Under the pieces are notes generated by a model. It was not told where the DNA came from. It worked only from the letters and a program-made list of their open reading frames with translations, and did not search any database. From Verrucomicrobiales bacterium (lineage in GTDB: Bacteria; Verrucomicrobiota; Verrucomicrobiia; Verrucomicrobiales; Akkermansiaceae): a DNA stretch of 17,329 nt. This document shows, piece by piece, positions 7,837 through 14,452 of this stretch. The stretch is taken from NCBI GenBank assembly GCA_003527555.1, contig DPWT01000255.1:1-17329 (forward strand), given 5' to 3'. Numbering within the stretch: the stretch's first letter is position 1; every line of letters starts with the position of its first letter. Position numbers and translations under genes: made by a program.

Positions 7837-8700
7837 TCACTCCAAGATGTCGGTTCTGACTGTATCGTTAGGGTGAGTGATTGCGTTGGGGCAAAGTTTG
7901 CGACCGGGGTAGATTGCGGTGAGGATCCCGGTGTGGGAGCCGTCGCCGACGATAGCACCAAACTTGCGGCGGCCGGTATCGATGAGAGAATCACACACCA
8001 GACTGCGGTGGTTCGTGCCGTCGTGGCGCAGATTGGAGGTGATGGTGCCGGCGCCGAAGTTGACTTTATTGCCAATTACAGAGTCGCCCACATACGAGAG
8101 GTGGCCGACCGATGAACCGTGGCCAATGATGGAGTTTTTAATTTCTACGGCCTGACCGATGTGGCAGTCGTCGCCGATAGTGGTTGAGCCACGCAGATAG
8201 CAATTTGGCCCGATCTTGCAATTTTTACCGATCATGATGTTACCTTCGATGACCACACCGGGGAGAATTTTGGAGCCTTCACCGACGTGTATTACACCGT
8301 CTATGTGTGCAGCTGGACTGACCTCGCCTTTGTGGTCGGGCTCGGTGATTGAGGTGACGATGTCTTCGTTGATCTGGATGAATTCCCATGGGTAACGAAT
8401 GAGAAATGAAGACTCGGATGCGGTGACCTCATTATTGCAGGATTTGGGGTCTGGGTTACCAGCCCATGCGAGGAGGGTGCCAGATGTGGATTTGAGAGCG
8501 ATTGGTTCAATGGAAGCAGCGAGCATCTGCCAGTCCTCACTGGTGATCCAGGCATTTTCAAGCTGGTGAGCATTTTCGATCCCCTTGGCTTGTTGCTGCT
8601 GGAAATCTAACAATGTTCGCCCTGCGATTAGCTGGCTGCCGACGGGGGAGTCCTGATGCAGTGGCCAGAATGCTGTTTCTTTGGCGGGGTGAATCGTCAT
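7837..8700 (-). CDS. GlmU-like acetyltransferase: left-handed beta-helix protein without a recognisable uridylyltransferase domain
   Basis: This 287-residue protein lies between glmM and glmS. Residues about 127-275 are hexapeptide repeats (such as HVGEGSKI, NIMIGKNCKIG, TTIGDDCHIG). Equivalents of the E. coli GlmU acetyltransferase residues are present: Arg170, Lys188, His200 and Tyr203 in VGHLSYVGD, and Asn223 in GAGTITSNLRHDG. The inserted DTGRRKFGAIVGDG segment resembles archaeal-type GlmU enzymes. Acetylation of glucosamine-1-phosphate is the likely role. The N-terminal 120 residues show only faint nucleotidyltransferase resemblance (FWPLHQDSPV, AGRTLLDF, then the linker RYPWEFIQINEDIV) and lack the G-x-G-T-R-M nucleotide loop. 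The ATG at 8698-8700 is chosen because it follows the glmM stop by 13 bp; the in-frame extension upstream lies entirely inside glmM. Confidence 0.85.
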   Translation of the reverse strand: MTIHPAKETAFWPLHQDSPVGSQLIAGRTLLDFQQQQAKGIENAHQLENAWITSEDWQMLAASIEPIALKSTSGTLLAWAGNPDPKSCNNEVTASESSFLIRYPWEFIQINEDIVTSITEPDHKGEVSPAAHIDGVIHVGEGSKILPGVVIEGNIMIGKNCKIGPNCYLRGSTTIGDDCHIGQAVEIKNSIIGHGSSVGHLSYVGDSVIGNKVNFGAGTITSNLRHDGTNHRSLVCDSLIDTGRRKFGAIVGDGSHTGILTAIYPGRKLCPNAITHPNDTVRTDILE

Positions 8701-8713
8701 GGTGAAAAATTGA

Positions 8714-10060
8714 TTAGATGCCAATGGTGTTATGGATTGTTGTGGCAATCGCATTTGCTTGTGCTTGTGCGAGCTCTGCATCGGCACACTCAGTAAGTAT
8801 GCGGATTTTGCGTTCCGTGCCGGAGTAACGCACAAACACTCGGCCTTTCTCGGCGAATAATTTTGTAGCGGTTTGGATCGCCGCGTGAACTTCTGGTATA
8901 GATTTGATTGGTGGTTTTTCTGACACATCCAAGTTCAGTAGAACCTGAGGATAGGAAACCATGCAATCGGCGATCTGCGAGAGGGTGGTTTGTTTTTCAC
9001 GTATCAACGAGAGTAGCATTAGAGCGCTCATGATGCCGTCGCCAGTGGTTGCGTAGTCGGAGTAAATGATGTGGCCGGAGTTTTCACCACCGAGGTTAAA
9101 TCCTTTCTCGCGCATGCGCTCAAGCACTGCGCGGTCACCTACGTCAGTCGTTTCCAGAGTAATACCATCGGCAGCAAGGGCATCGCGCATTCCGAGGTTG
9201 CTCATCACAGTGGCAACTAAGGTATTGCCTTTGAGCATTCCTTTTTCCTTTAGTGCTTTTGCGCACAGGCAGAGCACGCGGTCACCATCAATGACCTGTC
9301 CATTTTCATCGCAGAAAATTACGCGGTCGGCATCGCCATCAAAACAAATGCCGACATCGGCTCGGGTTTTCTTGACCATGGCGGCGGCATTTTCAGGGTG
9401 CAGTGCGCCACAGCCCTTGTTGATATTACGGCCGTCGGGATGGATGGACATCTTGATCACCTCAGCGCCCAGTTCCTCAAAGATAAGTGGGCCTACGTGG
9501 TAGCCCGCGCCATTGGCACAATCGACTACGACTTTTAGACCTTTCAGAGAACCTGCTCCCACTGCATTTTTGGTAAACTCAATGTAGCGTCCCATGGCAT
9601 CATCAATGCGGATCGCCTTGCCGAGATCCCCCTGCGGCTGGGGGAGCGCATCGGCACGAATCATCTTTTCAATATCATTTTCTAATTCATCGTTCAGCTT
9701 GAACCCATCGCGACCGAATATCTTGATGCCGTTGTCTTGGTAAGGATTGTGGGACGCAGTGAGCATGATACCTGCATCACAATTCATCGAGCGGGTTAGG
9801 TGCGCGACCGCTGGTGTTGGTGCTGGACCGGTGAGCAACACACGTGAGCCCTCCGACACCAGCCCGCTGGTGATCGCGGTTTCAAGCATGTAGCCAGAAA
9901 GTCGAGTGTCTTTACCAATCACTACTTTGTGCCTGCTTTGTCCGTCGGACTGCAGCACGCGTGCAACTGCTCGGCCTATTCGCAGGGCAACTTCGGGTGT
10001 AATAGGAAATTCGTTGGCAACGCCGCGGATGCCATCAGTTCCAAATAATGATTGATTCAT
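8714..10060 (-). CDS. glmM: Phosphoglucosamine mutase
   Basis: GlmM interconverts glucosamine-6-phosphate and glucosamine-1-phosphate, linking GlmS to the acetyl and uridylyl transfer steps. The 448-residue protein has all four domain signatures of the alpha-D-phosphohexomutase family. It opens FGTDGIRG (6-13). The phospho-serine loop is TASHNP with Ser103 as the phosphorylated residue. The Mg-binding loop is DGDADR with Asp241, Asp243 and Asp245. The sugar-binding loop is GENSGH (325-330). The C-terminal phosphate-binding motif RYSGTERKIRI replaces the commoner RPSGTEPLIR, a conservative variation. It is the first gene of the operon, with the likely promoter in the divergent region to its right. 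Confidence 0.97.
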   Translation of the reverse strand: MNQSLFGTDGIRGVANEFPITPEVALRIGRAVARVLQSDGQSRHKVVIGKDTRLSGYMLETAITSGLVSEGSRVLLTGPAPTPAVAHLTRSMNCDAGIMLTASHNPYQDNGIKIFGRDGFKLNDELENDIEKMIRADALPQPQGDLGKAIRIDDAMGRYIEFTKNAVGAGSLKGLKVVVDCANGAGYHVGPLIFEELGAEVIKMSIHPDGRNINKGCGALHPENAAAMVKKTRADVGICFDGDADRVIFCDENGQVIDGDRVLCLCAKALKEKGMLKGNTLVATVMSNLGMRDALAADGITLETTDVGDRAVLERMREKGFNLGGENSGHIIYSDYATTGDGIMSALMLLSLIREKQTTLSQIADCMVSYPQVLLNLDVSEKPPIKSIPEVHAAIQTATKLFAEKGRVFVRYSGTERKIRILTECADAELAQAQANAIATTIHNTIGI

Positions 10061-10085
10061 AGGTTAAAAAAGCAAGTGAGCTATC

Positions 10086-10114
10086 ATGTTAGCAGAAATA
10101 AATTGAAATGGCAA
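10086..10114 (-). promoter_or_regulatory. Candidate sigma-70-type promoter for the glm operon
   Basis: On the minus strand TTGCCA (10109-10114) is followed by a 17-base spacer and TAACAT (10086-10091), which lies 25 bases before the glmM ATG. The -35 box matches the consensus at five of six positions and the -10 box at four of six. Location and spacing fit a promoter for glmM, the acetyltransferase gene and glmS, but the call rests on pattern alone. Confidence 0.4.
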
Positions 10115-10120
10115 AAGTAT

Positions 10121-10138
10121 GTTCAAAAAAAAATGAAC
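10121..10138. repeat. Inverted repeat GTTCA-A8-TGAAC in the glmM/solenoid divergent region
   Basis: Perfect 5-bp arms flank eight A residues, just upstream of the candidate glmM -35 box. The 205-bp region (10061-10265) between glmM and the solenoid gene is AT-rich and holds no other gene that I can see. The repeat could be an operator or a curved A-tract element; short arms make chance possible. Confidence 0.3.
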
Positions 10139-10265
10139 CATTATCATTTGGCTATATGTTGTATGTATGTTTGCAAAGCTAATATCCTTTTGGTGTATTT
10201 ACCGTAATCATTGGAGACATTTAGTAAGAAAGAATTAAAGCATCATGTATTAAATAGTGTTTGTT

Positions 10266-11465
10266 ATGAAAAATTCTCTCTTAATACATACGACATGGGC
10301 GATCATTGTAGTAGTTGCTTTTATGATTGGAGTCAAAAAACCTGTGGATGAAACGCCGTCTTACTCCACGGAGAATGATACTAATTCTGGTGATCGTTAT
10401 ACACGACGGTCACAGCAACGGGGTGCTTCTGGCACTACCCAGGGCCGTGTGGCATCACGAGGCAGTCGTGCACTCGGCGTCCCTATGAATAGCAAGAAGA
10501 TAAAGATCAACCTGACAGAAAAGGGTATCAAGTCTTTAGGGCAAATGATCCAGACGAGCAACAATCCTGTTGAACGCCGTATTGCATTTTCTAGATTACT
10601 TGAGGGATTGACTCATAAGAATGCGGTGCTGATACGTGAGCAGATCACTCACATGTCATCTAGAGCCGGTGAGTGGAGGGATTTTCATTACGCCTGGGGT
10701 CAGCTTGCTGGACAGGCTTCAGTGGAATTTGGTCAAGATAGTAAGGAAATGGACATGGCGGCGTGTTTCAGTGGCTGGGCTAGTGCGAATCCGCGTGCTG
10801 CTATGGACTGGTATGAGAGTCAACCAGATGACAGCAAAAATCGTAAGGATATCAAATGGGCGGCAGTACATGGATTATCCGACAACGATCCTATATTCGC
10901 GACGGAGTATGTGCTTAACCGTTTTGAAAATGGTGACAAAGATGCTGGGAAAATGATCAACCACGTGGCCTCTTCTCTACTGCGTGTGGGCAGTGTGATA
11001 GATGCGGCACAATGGTCAGAGAACTTACCCGAGGGTAAATTGAGAGACACAGCGGTGGGTAGGGTAGCACGTGATTATGCTGGCGATGACCCATCGAAAG
11101 CTATTGCTTGGCTGACATCTTTGCCTGAAAGTCAGGGGCAATCCAAGGGAGTGGGTGCGGTTTTTTATAGCTGGGCAAAAAGTGATCCTGAAGCTGCTGT
11201 CAGCCGAATTAATCAGATGGGAGTATCGCCAATTCGTGACACAGCGCTTGCAGGTTATGCAGGTCGTATTGTTTATCAAGATCCGGCAGCCGCAATCGAT
11301 TTAGCGAATACAATTAGCAATCCGAAGTCTCGGAGTGATTCGTTGGTTCGTTACGGGCGTATCTATTTACGGCATGAACCTGAGGCTGCGACTCAGTGGT
11401 TGGCGGAAAGTGGACTTACGGCGGACCAGAAGAAGCGTATTAACTCTTCTTACAAAAGAAGGTGA
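10266..11465 (+). CDS. Membrane-anchored or exported alpha-solenoid repeat protein of unknown function
   Basis: I do not recognise a named family. The 399-residue protein starts with an uncleaved-looking hydrophobic helix (about 9-23, TTWAIIVVVAFMIGV). A polar, Gly/Arg/Ser-rich linker (about 30-78) follows, then a helical domain. From about residue 167 on, units of 30-40 residues recur around a D/N/E-P-x-x-A core: NPRAAMDWYES (175), DPIFATEYVLN (208), DPSKAIAWLTSLP (275), DPEAAVSRI (307), DPAAAIDLANTI (339) and EPEAATQWLAESGL (371). Such helical-repeat proteins are frequent in Verrucomicrobia and probably form protein-binding scaffolds outside the membrane. I chose the ATG at 10266; an in-frame GTG lies nine bases upstream. 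The MoxR gene follows after 58 bp on the same strand, so the two may be co-transcribed and functionally linked. Confidence 0.75.
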   Translation: MKNSLLIHTTWAIIVVVAFMIGVKKPVDETPSYSTENDTNSGDRYTRRSQQRGASGTTQGRVASRGSRALGVPMNSKKIKINLTEKGIKSLGQMIQTSNNPVERRIAFSRLLEGLTHKNAVLIREQITHMSSRAGEWRDFHYAWGQLAGQASVEFGQDSKEMDMAACFSGWASANPRAAMDWYESQPDDSKNRKDIKWAAVHGLSDNDPIFATEYVLNRFENGDKDAGKMINHVASSLLRVGSVIDAAQWSENLPEGKLRDTAVGRVARDYAGDDPSKAIAWLTSLPESQGQSKGVGAVFYSWAKSDPEAAVSRINQMGVSPIRDTALAGYAGRIVYQDPAAAIDLANTISNPKSRSDSLVRYGRIYLRHEPEAATQWLAESGLTADQKKRINSSYKRR

Positions 11466-11523
11466 GCTATACTAGTCTATCATTGCGCCTAATGAATTTC
11501 CTGCGAGAATCGTTTACAGGAAC

Positions 11524-12438
11524 ATGCCAAAAAACCAACTTTACGAGCTTAAGGAAAGACTCTCTGCGGCCATATTTGGTGCAGAAAAAGCCAGTGACTT
11601 ATTGTTAACAGCATTGCTTGCACGAGGCCATGCACTGATTGAAGGTGCGCCGGGAGTCGGTAAGACATCTCTTGCGCAAACGCTTGCAAATGGTATCGGG
11701 GGCACGTTTAAACGCATTCAGTTCACACCTGATTTATTACCATCTGACATTCTGGGGTATAATATTTATAAACAACACAACGGAGAGTTCGAATTTGTGC
11801 GGGGTCCTGTGTTTGGGAATTTACTGCTTGCTGATGAAATTAACAGAACGTCGCCGCGTGTGCAGTCGGCTCTGTTAGAGTCTATGAGTGAAGGCCAGGT
11901 CACCATTGATGGCTCGACGCATGAACTGGAGAAGCCGTTCCTTGTGGTGGCGACGCAGAACATTACCTCTTCCACTGGAACATTCCCGTTACCTGAACCG
12001 CAGCTTGACCGATTTCTGTTATCTATTCCGATGTCTCTGCCCGATGCCGAGACTCAGCAATTAATTTTAGACGCTCACGCTGCTGGCAAAATTAATGGCA
12101 CGTCACGTGATCCGTTGTTAGATACCGAGGAAATTATGGAGTTGCAAAAGCGCGTGTTGAGCTTGCCGATTTCAAGTAACCTAAACCATTACCTTATCAG
12201 CCTTTGCGAAACGGTGCGCCGTGCAGCGGGCGGCAGTCACACGATCTCGGTGCGTGCATCACTCGCGCTGATGCGTGCAGCGCAGGCTACGGCATTTCTT
12301 GATGGGCAAGAGGCGGTGCATCCCGATCACGTGCAGGCAGTATTTCCAAATGTACTGCGCCATCGGTTATTACCCGACGACGGAACATCCCCTGAGCCAA
12401 TCATTGCCAATGCCATGAAAGAGACTCCGGTGCCTTAA
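11524..12438 (+). CDS. MoxR-family AAA+ ATPase
   Basis: The 304-residue protein has Walker A GAPGVGKT (41-48), Walker B LLLADE (100-105), the MoxR signature FVRGPVFGNLLLADEINR, the sensor ATQN (143-146) and PEPQLDRF (157-164) before the lid domain. MoxR ATPases act as chaperone-like factors that mature or insert metal centres and protein complexes, usually with a partner carrying DUF58 or a von Willebrand A domain. No such partner lies beside it: the upstream neighbour is the solenoid protein and the downstream gene converges on it. After ATQN the usual P-I-E-Q-x-G is replaced by ITSSTG, a small family deviation. AGGA lies only three bases before the ATG. Confidence 0.93.
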   Translation: MPKNQLYELKERLSAAIFGAEKASDLLLTALLARGHALIEGAPGVGKTSLAQTLANGIGGTFKRIQFTPDLLPSDILGYNIYKQHNGEFEFVRGPVFGNLLLADEINRTSPRVQSALLESMSEGQVTIDGSTHELEKPFLVVATQNITSSTGTFPLPEPQLDRFLLSIPMSLPDAETQQLILDAHAAGKINGTSRDPLLDTEEIMELQKRVLSLPISSNLNHYLISLCETVRRAAGGSHTISVRASLALMRAAQATAFLDGQEAVHPDHVQAVFPNVLRHRLLPDDGTSPEPIIANAMKETPVP

Positions 12439-12508
12439 CCTATAATCCGATGTGGATTCTAGGAGTGTTGAGTTTGAGTAGATACGTTATCGGGAACTCG
12501 GTGATGAC

Positions 12509-13687
12509 TCACTTGTCTGCCTGCCAGTATCCTTTTTCCCAGTGCATTCCTTGGGGTGGTATGAGATCGGCGGCTTTGGGCTGTGCGATGTGTTTAAAGT
12601 AGGTTGCAAGGGTTGTTTTTCCTGGGCGTGCATTACGCGTGTAGCGACCTTCTCCCCAATGTTTTCCGTGTGCGAGTAACTGAAAATCATTGAGTTTTCC
12701 GGCGGCGGAGAAGCTAATTTCCCCCTCAAAGACACCTTGGTATCCGCGTTTGCCATCGGCAGTTTCAAGATGAAACGTGCCGCCAATTTCACCTTGTTTA
12801 GCAACTTTGAAGTGAAAATTTTTCACCTCGGTGATTTTCCAAAGTGGAGGTTCTCCGCGAGTGCTGTCGGTGAAATGATAACGTGCGATGCGATATGCCA
12901 TAGGTTTGGGTAACAAGCCTCCGCCAGATTGCATCAGTTTTTTGATCTGATTGATTTCATCATCTCTCAACCAAAGGTGGTCTACTGCAGCGAGTTTGCC
13001 GGGGATGTTTTCCTGAATATGCTGATATTTGTTGCCTGCTTCCTCAAGAGCACGGGTGGTGACCTTGATTACTCGAGCGCCATCTGGTAGTGCGCGGTGA
13101 TACTTTGCGTCTACTTGCCCATGATCTGGCACCTTCGCTTGTTTGTCGGCGGCTGGTAGGCGGTTCCATTTCCCCAGTGCATCGTGCATCATTTTGAGCC
13201 GACGTTCGGGTCCGCGGTTGTTATTGAATCCTAACAGTTTTCCTCTGGCGGTAAGAACGTAATGGCCTTGCCGAGTCGAGCCACCTTTACCTTTTCGTGG
13301 TCCTTGGTTAGCAACCGAGCGAAAGAACTCGCCTTCAGCATCTTGTCGGCGGCGCTGATACCAATCGTTACATGCCACGGGAATAAATTTTTCCATGAGA
13401 AGCTTCTGCACCTCGGTATTTGAAAAGACCAACAACCTGTCGGTCACACCATTGTTTCAGGTGCAGCCAAGTGGATGGCCGTCCATCTCCCAGAGGTAAA
13501 TCGGTTTTCCCGATTTGGCAGCTTCCTTGCGTGCTTGCCAGAGATTCGTGCGCCAGTTGATGCGCATCCAAGCGGATTCTTCAGCGGTTGGATTGATCGC
13601 AGCGATGAGCTGCTTTTGCGGTGCCGACCACTCAGCTTGGGCAAGCGATGCACTCGCGACACAGATAAGCAACACCAACCACTTCAT
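12509..13687 (-). CDS. Predicted exported thioredoxin-like selenoprotein (in-frame TGA read as Sec77)
   Basis: Reading through one TGA at 13457-13459 gives a 392-residue protein. Residues 1-18 are a signal peptide (MKWLVLLICVASASLAQA, then EW). Residues about 45-110 resemble a thioredoxin-like domain. NWRTNLWQARKEAAKSGKPI (44-63) matches the helix and strand before a redox centre. Next comes HPLGC75-T76-Sec77-NNG, then V-T-D-R-x-x-V-F-S and FIPVA. The C-terminal domain (about 240-392) includes KRGYQGVFEGEI and LLAHGKHWGEGRYTRNARPG. It resembles a part I associate, from memory, with uncharacterised Planctomycete/Verrucomicrobial proteins. Only two frame fragments would be seen without recoding. 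A SECIS-like hairpin lies just downstream of the TGA. TGA works as a stop in neighbouring genes, so general TGA=Trp reassignment is unlikely. The ATG is 11 bp after the pseudopilin stop. A nonsense mutation or sequencing error is the alternative. Confidence 0.72.
13427..13445 (-). promoter_or_regulatory. Predicted bacterial SECIS element
   Basis: In the mRNA, eleven bases after the UGA, GACCGAC pairs with GUUGGUC around the loop AGGUU, giving seven consecutive pairs including one G-U. The loop begins 18 nt after the UGA, and its second and third bases are G. Bacterial SECIS elements bound by SelB sit immediately 3' of the UGA, with an apical loop roughly 16-37 nt away and a G among the first loop bases. 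The well-known E. coli fdhF element has its GGUCU loop at almost the same distance. The element is inside the coding region and encodes part of V-T-D-R-L-L-V. Confidence 0.68.
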
Positions 13688-13698
13688 GGGATTTTCAG

Positions 13699-14376
13699 TT
13701 AGAATGATTTGACATCATCCGATCCAGCAAACCGGTGATCGCTGCCTTTGCCAAATTCGCCGTCAGCACCATAGGTCCACATAACATAATCCTGAGTGCC
13801 GGGTTTGGCATCCGCCCACTCGGCGAGTCCAAAAGTGTGTAATCGGGTATCTGCGGTACCGTTGTTGAAGTCTGTGGTCTGGACTCGCGAATTCACCGCG
13901 ATCATCATTTCTCGATTCCACGCGTCGTAGAGCTTGCCATCTTTTCTCAGCCCTGCTTCACCCGAGTTCGCTATGGTGAGTTCAAGATACTGAATCCGTT
14001 TTGGGTTGAGTCTGCTCATGTCAAAAGTGTCTCCCGTGTCACTTTCATCCCACGTAAGCTCATCATCACCGAGGAGTATGGCAAGCAGAGGGGCGGTTGA
14101 GTATAATCCACCTGGATCACCAAAAATAGTATCTTTATCATCCTTGTGTTTAGGCAGCGGTGGTCGGTTTTGCTCCATGTAATACGCTTCCATACCAATC
14201 TCGACGTTGCGCATCAGGTTAATGCAAGTCGTTTGTTTTCCTTTGAGAATGGCGCGGTTGACGACGGAGAACGTAAGCGCGGCAAGCACGGCAATGATGG
14301 CGATGACCACGAGGAGTTCTACAAGTGTGAACCCTGCGCGGCTATTTTGAGTATGGAGATGTGATTTGCTGTGCAT
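13699..14376 (-). CDS. Type IV pilin-like / type II secretion pseudopilin
   Basis: The 225-residue protein has a short basic leader ending RAG15, then the class III signal FTLVELLVVIAIIAVLAALTF. Prepilin peptidase would cut between Gly15 and Phe16 and methylate Phe16; Glu20 is the conserved Glu5 of the mature protein. The hydrophobic helix runs to about residue 38. The C-terminal part, with DAWNREMMI, WTYGADGEFGKGSD and FAGSDDVKSF, resembles GspG/GspH-like pseudopilins, where an Asp-rich end can bind Ca. Its role would be in a type II secretion-like or type IV pilus-like fibre. Verrucomicrobia carry many such genes, often scattered away from the apparatus as here. The selenoprotein gene follows after 11 bp and is probably on the same transcript. 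Confidence 0.88.
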   Translation of the reverse strand: MHSKSHLHTQNSRAGFTLVELLVVIAIIAVLAALTFSVVNRAILKGKQTTCINLMRNVEIGMEAYYMEQNRPPLPKHKDDKDTIFGDPGGLYSTAPLLAILLGDDELTWDESDTGDTFDMSRLNPKRIQYLELTIANSGEAGLRKDGKLYDAWNREMMIAVNSRVQTTDFNNGTADTRLHTFGLAEWADAKPGTQDYVMWTYGADGEFGKGSDHRFAGSDDVKSF

Positions 14377-14452
14377 GGCCTAAAAACGAAAGCTAGATTA
14401 AGAGTAAGTTGGAAATGGTTGGGAAGCAAACAGGAATCCGCTGGATGAGGAA

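Noticed and set aside
8701..8928. A 76-residue N-terminal extension of the acetyltransferase overlapping glmM
   Set aside because: It lies wholly inside the glmM coding sequence in another frame and has no family resemblance; the ATG at 8700, just after the glmM stop, is the natural start.
12509..13447. An independent gene starting at GTG 13447 (312 residues)
   Set aside because: It begins in the middle of the thioredoxin-like domain, has no ribosome-binding site, and is in frame with the upstream 76-residue frame across one TGA. The read-through protein explains both halves better.
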